A stretch of 9,077 nucleotides of DNA from an uncultured Clostridium sp. (GCA_947643685.1 CANRXD010000037.1:1-9077), one strand, 5' to 3'; positions 1-7,498 are shown, numbered from the stretch's first letter. The notes: generated by a model from the letters alone, not told the origin. A program made the numbers and translations.

Positions 1-387
1 ATCATACTGAAACGTCCTACTCTGGAATTCAGCTATAAAAATGACGAGCTCCATGATCCGTTTATCAATAAATACTATGCTCTTTCCCTGGAACTTGCCA
101 CGGAAGAGGAAATTGAGACAATTACCAGATACGCGTTCAAAGTCAATGAAGTGATGAAGAAATATTTTGACAGTCTGGGAATCGATCTGGTGGATTTTAA
201 AATCGAATTTGGACGTTTCCATGGACAGATTATCCTGGCTGACGAAGTTTCTCCGGATACCTGCCGCCTCTGGGACAAGGAAACCCACGAAAAGCTGGAC
301 AAGGACCGTTTCAGAAGAGACCTTGGAAATGTGGAAGACGCTTATAACGAAGTATTTAGACGGCTGGGGATTGAGGATAGGAAATAA
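1..387 (+). CDS. purC: Phosphoribosylaminoimidazole-succinocarboxamide (SAICAR) synthase, 3' part
   Basis: PurC condenses CAIR with aspartate, using ATP, to form SAICAR in the cytoplasmic de novo purine pathway. The reading frame is open from the left edge and ends at TAA 385-387, giving the last 128 residues of a protein that is usually about 235-240 residues long, so the 5' half lies outside the window. Visible family features are the EFSYKNDELHDPFIN stretch near the left edge, the SAICAR synthetase signature LVDFKIEFG (around 187-213), and the block ILADEVSPDTCRLWD followed by KLDKDRFRRDLG. The last of these is typical of the substrate-binding C-terminal half. purF begins only 3 nt after the stop, so the two are surely co-transcribed. 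The internal ATG at 151 is not a start, because conserved PurC sequence continues upstream of it. Confidence 0.96.
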   Translation: MILKRPTLEFSYKNDELHDPFINKYYALSLELATEEEIETITRYAFKVNEVMKKYFDSLGIDLVDFKIEFGRFHGQIILADEVSPDTCRLWDKETHEKLDKDRFRRDLGNVEDAYNEVFRRLGIEDRK

Positions 388-390
388 AAA

Positions 391-1824
391 ATGGAAAAAA
401 CGCTTGCTTTTGACTTGGGAGAGGACAAGGCGCATGAGGAATGCGGCGTATTCGGCATGTATGACCTGGACGGAAACGACGTGGCCTCAACGATTTACTA
501 TGGACTGTGTGCTCTGCAGCATCGGGGACAGGAAAGCTGCGGAATCGCAGTCAGCGATACATACGGACCTAAGGGAGTGGTGAACGCCCACAGAGGGATG
601 GGGCTCTGCAATGAGGTATTCACACCGGAGATTCTTGATGGGCTGAAAGGAAACATTGGAGTCGGCCATGTCCGTTATTCCACTGCCGGCAGCAGCACCA
701 GAGAAAATGCCCAGCCGCTGGTACTAAATTATGTGAAAGGAACGCTGGCACTGGCCCACAATGGAAATCTTGTCAATGCGCCAGAGCTTCGTAGGGAGCT
801 TGCCTATGACGGTGCCATTTTCCAGACTACCATCGACACAGAAGTAATTGCCTACCACATTGCCAGGGAACGGGTAAAGGTAAAGACTGCCGAAGAGGCA
901 GTGGCCAATGCCATGAGAAAGATAAAGGGCGCGTATTCGCTGGTCATTTCAAGCCCGAGAAAGCTCATGGGGGCCAGAGATCCCCGGGGCTTTAAGCCTC
1001 TCTGCATCGGAAAGCGGGACAATGCCTATATTCTTGCATCGGAGACCTGTGCCCTGGATACGATTGGGGCGCAGTTTGTCCGTGATGTGCTTCCCGGTGA
1101 GATTGTCACCATCACAAAGGACGGTATCGTCTCCAATATGATGCTCCGTGACGGAAAAGAAGCAAGGTGCGTGTTTGAATATATTTACTTTGCAAGGCCT
1201 GACAGCGTATTTGATGGTGTGGGTGTTTATCACTCAAGAATTTACGCAGGCCAGTGTCTGGCCAAGGATTCTCCTGTGGATGCAGATATTGTGGTGGGCG
1301 TTCCGGAGTCCGGAAACGCCGCAGCCCTGGGATATTCTATGGAATCGGGGATTCCCTATTCCATGGCTTTTGTAAAGAATTCTTATGTGGGAAGGACCTT
1401 TATAAAGCCGAAACAGAGCAGCAGAGAATCGGCGGTGCGGGTAAAATTAAATGTTCTTCGTGAGGCCGTGGATGGAAAGCGGGTCATTATGATTGACGAT
1501 TCCATCGTCCGGGGAACCACCAGCAACCGGATTGTAACCATGCTGCGGGAGGCCGGGGCCAGAGAGGTCCATGTGAAGGTAAGTGCGCCGCCGTTTTTGC
1601 ATCCCTGCTATTTTGGCACGGATATTCCTTCCAGTGATCAGCTGATCGCCTATGGAAGGACGGAGGATGAAATCTGCAGAATTATCGGGGCCGATTCCCT
1701 GTCCTATCTTAAGGTGGAACGGCTTAAGGAAATGGCCGGAAATCTTCCGATCTGCACGGCCTGTTTTACCGGAGATTATCCGGTGGACCCGCCCGGTGAG
1801 GATATCCGAACTTATGAAAAATAA
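391..1824 (+). CDS. purF: Amidophosphoribosyltransferase (glutamine PRPP amidotransferase)
   Basis: PurF catalyses the first committed step of purine synthesis: PRPP plus glutamine gives 5-phosphoribosylamine. The 477-residue product matches the usual ~475. The N-terminal glutaminase domain starts with the catalytic Cys18 in CGVFG, preceded by a 17-residue propeptide expected to be removed by autocleavage, which supports the start at 391. The motifs LQHRGQES and RYSTAGSS follow. The C-terminal phosphoribosyltransferase domain carries the PRPP-binding motif VIMIDDSIVRGTTS at residues 365-378. Cys260, Cys406, Cys455 and Cys458 (ICTAC) sit where the 4Fe-4S ligands lie in Bacillus subtilis PurF, so this is the Fe-S, propeptide-bearing, oxygen-sensitive class. 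AGGA at 379-382, inside the purC end, is the likely ribosome binding site. Its 3' end overlaps the purB start used here. Allosteric control by AMP/GMP is a family trait, not something seen here. Confidence 0.97.
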   Translation: MEKTLAFDLGEDKAHEECGVFGMYDLDGNDVASTIYYGLCALQHRGQESCGIAVSDTYGPKGVVNAHRGMGLCNEVFTPEILDGLKGNIGVGHVRYSTAGSSTRENAQPLVLNYVKGTLALAHNGNLVNAPELRRELAYDGAIFQTTIDTEVIAYHIARERVKVKTAEEAVANAMRKIKGAYSLVISSPRKLMGARDPRGFKPLCIGKRDNAYILASETCALDTIGAQFVRDVLPGEIVTITKDGIVSNMMLRDGKEARCVFEYIYFARPDSVFDGVGVYHSRIYAGQCLAKDSPVDADIVVGVPESGNAAALGYSMESGIPYSMAFVKNSYVGRTFIKPKQSSRESAVRVKLNVLREAVDGKRVIMIDDSIVRGTTSNRIVTMLREAGAREVHVKVSAPPFLHPCYFGTDIPSSDQLIAYGRTEDEICRIIGADSLSYLKVERLKEMAGNLPICTACFTGDYPVDPPGEDIRTYEK

Positions 1825-3283
1825 TACAAGTGAAACAGAAAAGATGATTGTCATGTACGACAGATACCAGAGCCCTCTCTCCGAGAGATATGCAAGTAAG
1901 GAAATGCAGTACATTTTCTCCCCGGAAAAGAAATTCCGGACCTGGAGAAAGCTGTGGATTGCGCTGGCTGAAACTGAGAAAGAGCTTGGCCTTTCCATTA
2001 CAGATGAACAGATTGAGGAGCTCAAGGCCAACCAGGACGACATCAACTTCGAGGAGGCCAGGGCCCGCGAGAAGCTGGTGCGCCACGATGTCATGTCCCA
2101 TGTATACGCTTACGGCCTGCAATGCCCCAAAGCAAAGGGAATTATCCACCTGGGCGCTACCTCCTGTTATGTGGGAGACAATACGGATATTATTCTGATG
2201 ACAGAGGCCCTGAAGCTGGTTCGGAAAAAACTGGTGAATGTGATTGCCGAACTGGCGGACTTTGCCGATAAGCATAAAAACCAGCCGACTCTGGCCTTTA
2301 CCCATTTCCAGCCGGCCCAGCCTACTACGGTGGGAAAGCGCGCCACACTCTGGCTTATGGAGCTTAAGTTGGATTTGGACGATCTGGATTATGTGATTTC
2401 CACCATGAAGCTTTTAGGCTCCAAGGGAACCACAGGAACCCAGGCGAGCTTTCTGGAGCTTTTTGACGGAGACCATGAAAAATGCCGGAAGGCAGATCAG
2501 ATGATCGCCGATAAGATGGGCTTTTCCGGATGTTATCCAGTTTCCGGACAGACCTATTCCAGAAAAATTGACAGCCGGGTTTTGAGCGTCCTTGCGGGAA
2601 TTGCTCAGAGTGCCCACAAGTTCTCCAATGATATCCGCCTGCTTCAGCACTTAAAGGAGGTGGAAGAGCCTTTTGAAAAGAATCAGATCGGTTCCTCTGC
2701 CATGGCCTATAAGAGAAACCCCATGAGAAGTGAGAGGATTGCTTCTCTTGCCAATTATGTGATGTCTGATATGATAAATCCCATGCTGGTGGCTTCCACC
2801 CAGTGGTTTGAGCGTACACTGGACGATTCCGCCAATAAACGTCTCTCCATTCCGGAGGGCTTTCTGGCTGTGGACGGCATTCTGGATTTATACCTTAATG
2901 TGGTGGATGGCCTTGTGGTATACCCGAAGGTGATTGAAAAACATCTCATGGCTGAGCTTCCGTTTATGGCTACGGAAAATATCATGATGGATGCCGTAAA
3001 GGCCGGAGGAGACCGGCAGGAGCTTCATGAGAGAATTCGTGAGCTTTCCATGGAGGCAGGAAGGAATGTGAAGGAGGAAGGAAAGGACAACAATCTTCTG
3101 GAGCTGATTGCCGCGGATCCGTCCTTTAATCTTTCCCTGGAAGAGCTGCAAAGAACTATGGACCCGTCCAGGTATGTGGGCCGTGCACCGGAGCAGGTGG
3201 AGGAATTCCTGAATGAAGTGATTCGTCCGGTTCTTTCGGAAAACAGGGAGATTCTGGGTGTAAAGGCTGAAATCAACGTATAA
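1814..3283 (+). CDS. purB: Adenylosuccinate lyase, long animal-like type
   Basis: PurB acts twice: it splits SAICAR to AICAR and adenylosuccinate to AMP, releasing fumarate each time. It belongs to the fumarase/aspartase superfamily of homotetramers. Visible residues, numbered from the 1814 start, are His91 in HDVMSH, the catalytic-base region THFQPAQ with His164, and the signature loop GSSAMAYKRN from Gly293 carrying the catalytic serine. The C-terminal block LPFMATENI is also family-typical. From memory the protein follows human ADSL far more closely than the ~430-residue B. subtilis PurB. The start is uncertain: ATG 1814 (489 residues) has GGTGAGG at 1795-1801 and overlaps purF by 11 nt. 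ATG 1853 (476 residues, MYDRYQSPL) has a poorer site but agrees better with the usual start of homologues. The frame is open upstream to 1652, but that part lies inside purF and is not conserved. Confidence 0.95.
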   Translation: MKNNTSETEKMIVMYDRYQSPLSERYASKEMQYIFSPEKKFRTWRKLWIALAETEKELGLSITDEQIEELKANQDDINFEEARAREKLVRHDVMSHVYAYGLQCPKAKGIIHLGATSCYVGDNTDIILMTEALKLVRKKLVNVIAELADFADKHKNQPTLAFTHFQPAQPTTVGKRATLWLMELKLDLDDLDYVISTMKLLGSKGTTGTQASFLELFDGDHEKCRKADQMIADKMGFSGCYPVSGQTYSRKIDSRVLSVLAGIAQSAHKFSNDIRLLQHLKEVEEPFEKNQIGSSAMAYKRNPMRSERIASLANYVMSDMINPMLVASTQWFERTLDDSANKRLSIPEGFLAVDGILDLYLNVVDGLVVYPKVIEKHLMAELPFMATENIMMDAVKAGGDRQELHERIRELSMEAGRNVKEEGKDNNLLELIAADPSFNLSLEELQRTMDPSRYVGRAPEQVEEFLNEVIRPVLSENREILGVKAEINV

Positions 3284-3320
3284 GGATATTTGTGGAATAC
3301 AGCAGTGTCAATAATCCAAA

Positions 3321-3325
3321 GGAGG
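3321..3325 (+). promoter_or_regulatory. Shine-Dalgarno site deciding the purA start
   Basis: GGAGG lies 9 nt before ATG 3335. It selects this start over the in-frame GTG at 3290, whose extra 15 residues do not resemble any PurA N-terminus. The 51-nt gap between purB and purA shows no terminator. Confidence 0.85.
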
Positions 3326-3334
3326 ATATTATCA

Positions 3335-4615
3335 ATGGTTAGAGCAATCGTAGGTGCTAACTGGGGTGACGAGGGAAAAGGAAAAATTACGGACATGCTG
3401 GCGAAGGAGTCCGACATTATCATCCGTTTCCAGGGAGGAAGCAACGCAGGCCATACCATCATCAATAATTATGGAAAGTTTGCCCTTCATCTTCTTCCGT
3501 CCGGAGTTTTTTATAATCACACCACAAGCATCATCGGCAACGGCGTGGCATTAAATATTCCGTATTTAATCAAAGAACTGAATGATGTCACAAGTCAGGG
3601 CGTACCAACCCCGAAGATTCTGGTGTCCGACCGGGCCCAGATCATGATGCCGTATCATATTTTGTTTGATACTTATGAGGAGGCACGTCTTGCAGGGAAG
3701 TCCTTTGGCTCCACCAAGTCCGGGATTGCTCCGTTTTATTCTGATAAATTTGCAAAAATCGGCTTCCAGGTGAGTGAGCTGTTCGGCGATGAGAAGACGC
3801 TTATGGACAAGGTAGGGAACGTCTGTACCTTAAAAAATGTAATGCTGGAGCACTTGTATCACCAGCCGCTTCTGGATCCCGGTGAGGTTTTTGCAACCCT
3901 GATGGAATATAAAGAGATGATCGCTCCCTATGTGTGCGATGTGTCAAAATACCTTTATGATGCGATAAAAGAAGGAAAAAATATTTTACTGGAGGGGCAG
4001 CTTGGCTCCTTAAAGGATCCGGATCATGGAATTTATCCCATGGTAACCTCTTCCTCCACACTGGCCGCCTATGGTGCCATCGGCGCAGGCATTGCGCCGT
4101 ATGAAATCAAAAATATTACGACTGTTGTAAAAGCATATTCCAGCGCTGTGGGCGCAGGCGCCTTTGTCAGCGAGATCTTTGGCGCGGAGGCCGATGAGCT
4201 TAGAAAACGCGGAGGCGATGGCGGAGAATTCGGCGCAACCACGGGACGTCCGAGACGTATGGGATGGTTTGATGCTGTGGCTTCCAGATATGGATGCCGG
4301 ATCCAGGGAACCACAGAGGTGGCGCTTACGGTTCTGGATGTTCTGGGATATCTGGATGAGCTTCCGATCTGCGTAGGATATGAGATTGACGGCAAAGTGA
4401 CAAAGGACTTCCCGACAACGGCATATCTGGAAAAGGCAAAGCCTGTTTACAGGAGACTGCCAGGGTGGAAGTGCGACATCCGCGGAATAAAGAAATATGA
4501 AGAACTGCCGGAGAACTGCCGGAAATACATTGAAACCATCGAGGAGGAACTTGGCGTTCCGGTGACCATGGTTTCCAACGGACCGGGCAGGGACGATATT
4601 ATTACGAGAAAGTAA
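3335..4615 (+). CDS. purA: Adenylosuccinate synthetase, divergent clostridial type
   Basis: PurA joins IMP and aspartate using GTP to form adenylosuccinate, the entry to the AMP branch; PurB then releases AMP. The product has 426 residues, the normal size. Conserved features are the GTP-binding NWGDEGKGK loop with catalytic Asp12 (residues 9-17), NAGHT with catalytic His40, and the arginine loop EFGATTGRPRR (298-308). Several classical positions differ. The loop has Asn9 where E. coli has Gln. The second signature reads GIAPFYSDKFAK, with Ser129 and Lys141 aligned to E. coli Arg131 and Arg143. The guanine-binding TKLD reads TVLD, with Val333 for Lys331 while Asp335 is kept. The overall length and catalytic residues argue for an active enzyme. 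From memory, similar sequences occur across Lachnospiraceae. It is the last gene of the operon, since a terminator follows. Confidence 0.95.
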   Translation: MVRAIVGANWGDEGKGKITDMLAKESDIIIRFQGGSNAGHTIINNYGKFALHLLPSGVFYNHTTSIIGNGVALNIPYLIKELNDVTSQGVPTPKILVSDRAQIMMPYHILFDTYEEARLAGKSFGSTKSGIAPFYSDKFAKIGFQVSELFGDEKTLMDKVGNVCTLKNVMLEHLYHQPLLDPGEVFATLMEYKEMIAPYVCDVSKYLYDAIKEGKNILLEGQLGSLKDPDHGIYPMVTSSSTLAAYGAIGAGIAPYEIKNITTVVKAYSSAVGAGAFVSEIFGAEADELRKRGGDGGEFGATTGRPRRMGWFDAVASRYGCRIQGTTEVALTVLDVLGYLDELPICVGYEIDGKVTKDFPTTAYLEKAKPVYRRLPGWKCDIRGIKKYEELPENCRKYIETIEEELGVPVTMVSNGPGRDDIITRK

Positions 4616-4651
4616 TACTGGCGGAAAGAAAAACGGCAGGCAAAAAGAGGC

Positions 4652-4685
4652 AAAGAGAGGAATCCATGGCGGATTTCCTCTTTTT
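4652..4685 (+). terminator. Rho-independent terminator of the pur operon
   Basis: The left arm 4652-4665 pairs with 4671-4685 around a 5-nt loop (ATGGC). This gives about 14 base pairs, with one G-T pair and one bulged T at 4676. The right arm ends in TTTTT, followed by G. It lies 37 nt after the purA stop and fits the end of the operon. An alternative left arm, AAAAAGAGG at 4642-4650, could compete. Confidence 0.78.
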
Positions 4686-4695
4686 GTGCAATGGG

Positions 4696-4707
4696 AAAGT
4701 GCACTTT
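4696..4707. repeat. Perfect 12-bp palindrome upstream of the aminotransferase gene
   Basis: AAAGTGCACTTT is a perfect dyad 88 nt before the aminotransferase start. TGCA also occurs at 4687-4690, 4700-4703 and 4710-4713. It could be an operator for the downstream gene. No convincing -35/-10 pair was found nearby: TTGCAT at 4709 has only a poor -10 partner. Confidence 0.35.
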
Positions 4708-4794
4708 ATTGCATAAAAAGCACTCTGCCTGGAATTGTACTGCCGCAAAAAGGAAGACGCCGTCGATTCAAAGGAAACGAGGACAAAAAAACAT

Positions 4795-5979
4795 ATGCCA
4801 AAGCTCAGTGACAGAGTTCAGACCTTTACAGATTCCGTAATACGGAGAATGACAAGAATCAGTGATATGACTCCGGGAAGCATCAACTTAAGTCAGGGGT
4901 TTCCGGATTTTGACCCGCCGAAGGCTATTTTGGAGGCTCTTTCCAGGGTTGCCATGGAAGGCCCCCACCAGTACTCCATTACCTTCGGAGCCGAAAATTT
5001 CAGGGAGGCCCTGGCCGATATGTACACAAAAAAGCTTGGGAGAACCATAGATCCAGATAAAGAGATTGTCGTGACCTGCGGCGGCACCGAGGCCATGATG
5101 TCCGCCATGATGACGATCTGTAATCCCGGGGATAAGGTCATTGTGTTCAGCCCGTTTTATGAAAATTACGGGGCTGATGCCATTCTCTCCGGCGCCGAAC
5201 CGGTTTTTGTGCCGCTCATGCCTCCGGAATTTGGCTATGACAGCAAAGTGTTAAGGCAGGCCTTTGAACAGGGGGTAAAGGCCATCATTATCTGTAATCC
5301 CTCCAATCCCTGCGGCAAGGTGTTTACGCGGGAAGAGCTTTTGGAAATTGCCGCTCTCGCAAAAGAGTACGATGCTTTTGTGGTGACCGATGAGGTTTAT
5401 GAGTATATTGTATATGAGCCATACAGGCATGTGCCCATGGCTTCCCTTCCGGGAATGTTTGAGAGGACCATTACATGCAGTTCCCTGTCCAAGACTTACT
5501 CCATCACAGGCTGGCGGCTGGGATATCTGGTGGGACCGGAGGAAGTGATGGAAGGAGCGAAAAAGGTCCATGATTTTCTTACTGTGGGCGCGGCGGCTCC
5601 TTTACAGGAGGCGGCCGTCACAGGGCTCCGGTTTGATGAAAGCTATTACAGGGAACTGAAGGCGCTGTATACAAAAAAGAGAGACTATTTCTGTCACAGG
5701 CTGGCGGCCATGGGACTTCCCCATACGGTGCCCCAGGGCAGCTATTTCGTCCTGGTGGATATCTCTGGTTTTCTGGCTCTTCCAAAGTTTTCCGGATGGG
5801 GAGATATGGAATTCTGTGAGTGGATGATAAAGGAATATAAAGTGGCCGCGGTTCCGGGCTCCAGCTTTTTCAGAGAGCCGGTAAACCACCTGATTCGTCT
5901 GCACTTTGCAAGAGGAGAGGAGACTTTAAAAGAGGCGGCAGACCGTCTGGAGAAGATGGCCGGGGACTGGCTTTCTTAA
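4795..5979 (+). CDS. PLP-dependent class I/II aminotransferase (PatA/aspartate aminotransferase-like)
   Basis: This is a cytoplasmic fold-type I aminotransferase of 394 residues, a normal length. Evidence includes the N-terminal INLSQGFPDFDPP stretch seen in the kynurenine/glutamine transaminase and PatA group. PLP-contact residues are Asn168 and Asn171 in CNPSNPCG, then Asp199 and Tyr202 in VTDEVYEY. The Schiff-base Lys233 lies in SSLSKTYSITGWRLGY, and Arg368 in IRLHFAR would bind the substrate carboxylate. The amino donor and acceptor cannot be told from sequence; aspartate, methionine or aromatic substrates are all possible. ATG 4795 is preferred over the in-frame TTG at 4735, because the extra 20 residues are charged and unlike the family and GAGGA sits at 4779-4783. 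The gene follows the pur terminator and appears to be its own transcription unit. No clear terminator follows it. Confidence 0.9.
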   Translation: MPKLSDRVQTFTDSVIRRMTRISDMTPGSINLSQGFPDFDPPKAILEALSRVAMEGPHQYSITFGAENFREALADMYTKKLGRTIDPDKEIVVTCGGTEAMMSAMMTICNPGDKVIVFSPFYENYGADAILSGAEPVFVPLMPPEFGYDSKVLRQAFEQGVKAIIICNPSNPCGKVFTREELLEIAALAKEYDAFVVTDEVYEYIVYEPYRHVPMASLPGMFERTITCSSLSKTYSITGWRLGYLVGPEEVMEGAKKVHDFLTVGAAAPLQEAAVTGLRFDESYYRELKALYTKKRDYFCHRLAAMGLPHTVPQGSYFVLVDISGFLALPKFSGWGDMEFCEWMIKEYKVAAVPGSSFFREPVNHLIRLHFARGEETLKEAADRLEKMAGDWLS

Positions 5980-6027
5980 GAATTTCTGACAGGCATTGAA
6001 ACAGCGGAGGAAAAATGGTATCATATG

Positions 6028-6091
6028 GACAGACGGAAAGCTATTGTTTTGGTCCTGTATGGTCTCCGTTTTCTCCGTCCTTTCGTCTGTC
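6028..6091. repeat. Inverted repeat around the stop codon of the small membrane protein gene
   Basis: GACAGACG-G-AAAG (6028-6040) is complementary to CTTTCGTCTGTC (6080-6091), giving 12 pairs with one bulged G and a 39-nt loop. It spans the stop of the - strand gene. No T-run follows directly, so it is not a standard terminator. It may act as a 3' structure or be coincidental. Confidence 0.35.
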
Positions 6092-6250
6092 GAAAAGCAT
6101 CAGCCCGTAAAACAGGACAGGGAGTATAATGAGGCAGACCAAAAGAGCCAGGATGGTTTCGGAAGAGGCTCCTGTGACAGTACAGACCATAAGGGCCAGT
6201 ACGGCAGCAAAGATGGCGACAATGCCAAGGACGGCTGAAATTCGTTTCAT
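6041..6250 (-). CDS. Small two-helix membrane protein, unknown function
   Basis: On the - strand, ATG (complement of 6248-6250) is preceded by AAGGAG 9 nt upstream, a strong ribosome binding site, and the frame ends at TAG (complement of 6041-6043). The 69-residue product has a short basic start (MKR), a hydrophobic helix at about residues 4-27, a short loop (TGASSET), a second helix at about 32-53, and a charged hydrophilic tail ending GDHTGPKQ. This points to a membrane protein with a cytoplasmic tail. The family is not recognised with certainty, though small proteins of this shape are frequent in clostridia. It is convergent with the aminotransferase gene and divergent from the cell-wall-binding gene, so it is transcribed alone. 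A longer upstream extension of the frame to 6520 exists, but it would run antisense into the next gene and lacks a comparable ribosome binding site. Confidence 0.75.
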   Translation of the reverse strand: MKRISAVLGIVAIFAAVLALMVCTVTGASSETILALLVCLIILPVLFYGLMLFDRRKDGENGDHTGPKQ

Positions 6251-6295
6251 ATGGAAAATCTCCTTGTGAACAAAATGAGGTGGGGAAACGACCTG

Positions 6296-6317
6296 CCGCA
6301 GGCGGAAAGGTCTGCGG
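6296..6317. repeat. Short hairpin in the divergent intergenic region
   Basis: CCGCAG (6296-6301) and CTGCGG (6312-6317) pair around a 10-nt loop. If the - strand gene is transcribed from the AT-rich segment near 6333-6340, the hairpin lies in its 5' leader, about 45 nt before the start codon. Its role is unknown. Confidence 0.3.
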
Positions 6318-6332
6318 ATGGTCTTTCTCTTT

Positions 6333-6340
6333 ATTATAAT
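6333..6340. promoter_or_regulatory. Shared -10-like element ATTATAAT between divergent genes
   Basis: The palindromic ATTATAAT gives TATAAT on the + strand (6335-6340) and TATAAT on the - strand (complement of 6333-6338). It sits between the divergent membrane protein and cell-wall-binding genes at plausible distances from both. Neither strand shows a good -35 hexamer at 16-18 nt, so the call rests on the -10 alone. Confidence 0.4.
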
Positions 6341-6386
6341 ACATATCTGTGAAAAGGGAAGATAAAAACCCGGAGGGAGGAAAAAA

Positions 6387-7472
6387 ATGAAGAAAAAATG
6401 GCTGGCTGCAGCAGCAGGCTTATGTATTTCCATGTATGCGGCAATGACTGCCTTCGGTGCAGACGGAACCTGGCTGCCGGTGAATGAAGGCTGGCAGTAC
6501 AAACGGGCCGACGGTACCATGGCTAAAAACTCATGGGAAGATATTGATGGTGAATGGTATCACTTCGGAAGCGACGGACTTATGGAGACCGGGTGGCATA
6601 AAATCAGCAATATCCGTTATTACTTTGAACCCAGCGGAATCCTGGCCGAGGGATGGAAGTGTTACAACGAGGGCGGCGAAGAACAGTGGTATTACTTTGA
6701 CCGGGATGGGCAGGCTGTGATCCAGTGGCTTTACGACGATGGAAAGTGGTACTGGTTCAACGCCAATGGAGTGATGAATACCGAACCTTCCAGGACTATT
6801 GGCAATAAGAAATACTATTTCAATGAGGATGGAAGCGCCCAGGTCAATTTGTACCGTGGTTTTAAGTATTACGATGTGGACGGCCAGGCCGATTCAGACT
6901 ATGACGTAAGAGCTGAGAACAGAAAGGGCAAAAAAATTTCCATTCCTGATGATGAGAAAGACGAGATTGCGGAAAAGCTCAATGCCCTTCCCAAGGGGTG
7001 GCTGAAAAAATTCGTGGATGATGGCTGGACCTTTGTTTACTGCCCGGATAAGGAGTATTATTCTTCCGCAAAGTTTGAGGACGGCAGTGAAAAGTACTAT
7101 TTCTACTATAAACTCAGCACCTCTGATAAAATAATCCGTTTCTGCGACAAGGAGGATATCTGGACAGCCTTCGGCGAATATATATACAGAAATGCAAAAG
7201 CGGATTTGAAGGAGTTAAATTATCCTACGGAGCTGAATTATAAATTCAGCGAACTCAGCAGACTGAAAAATCTTCCGGATTCCCTGTATGAGGACCGTCA
7301 GACCCTCTTTGGGCTGCTTCTGTCAGAATATCTGGATGAAACCGGAAAAGAACGGATGGAAAATGAGATGGAGGATCTCTATTTCATCATGAATCAGATC
7401 GTCAACAGCCGGGACGGTGACGGAAAGCCCCTGGAGATGGAAAGTCCATGGGGAAATAATAAAAAATCTTAA
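6387..7472 (+). CDS. Secreted cell-wall-binding repeat protein with uncharacterised C-terminal domain
   Basis: The start ATG 6387 follows GGAGGGAGG by 6 nt. The 361-residue product begins with a signal peptide: a KKK n-region, a hydrophobic core, and likely cleavage after AFGA at residue 25. Residues about 27-167 contain six imperfect aromatic/glycine repeats of the choline/glucan-binding type (for example YHFGSDGLMETGW at 58-70, YYFEPSGILAEGW at 78-90, YYFDRDGQAVIQW at 102-114, YYFNEDGS at 143-150). These should anchor the protein to cell-wall or surface polymers. Residues about 185-340 form a separate domain with no motif I can name with confidence. The order LPKGWLKKFVDDGW (201-214), WTAFGEYIY (259-267), LFGLLLSEYL (307-316) faintly resembles lethal-factor-like (ATLF) peptidase domains, but HExxH is absent. 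The tail (341-361) is hydrophilic. No sorting signal LPxTG is present. Confidence 0.88.
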   Translation: MKKKWLAAAAGLCISMYAAMTAFGADGTWLPVNEGWQYKRADGTMAKNSWEDIDGEWYHFGSDGLMETGWHKISNIRYYFEPSGILAEGWKCYNEGGEEQWYYFDRDGQAVIQWLYDDGKWYWFNANGVMNTEPSRTIGNKKYYFNEDGSAQVNLYRGFKYYDVDGQADSDYDVRAENRKGKKISIPDDEKDEIAEKLNALPKGWLKKFVDDGWTFVYCPDKEYYSSAKFEDGSEKYYFYYKLSTSDKIIRFCDKEDIWTAFGEYIYRNAKADLKELNYPTELNYKFSELSRLKNLPDSLYEDRQTLFGLLLSEYLDETGKERMENEMEDLYFIMNQIVNSRDGDGKPLEMESPWGNNKKS

Positions 7473-7498
7473 AAATTTTTACGATTCCTCCTCATTTT

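Noticed and set aside
1652..1813. Extension of the purB frame upstream to a start at 1652
   Set aside because: The extra 54 residues are out-of-frame purF sequence, with no resemblance to adenylosuccinate lyase and no suitable ribosome binding site.
1447..2305. Long - strand frames antisense to purF and purB
   Set aside because: They are shadows of well-supported coding genes, with no ribosome binding site and no recognisable domain.
4735..4794. TTG start adding 20 residues to the aminotransferase
   Set aside because: The extension is highly charged and not family-like. ATG 4795 gives a standard 394-residue enzyme with GAGGA upstream.
5996..6238. + strand frame between the aminotransferase and wall-binding genes
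   Set aside because: It has low-complexity polar composition and lies antisense to a better - strand gene with a strong ribosome binding site and clear membrane helices.
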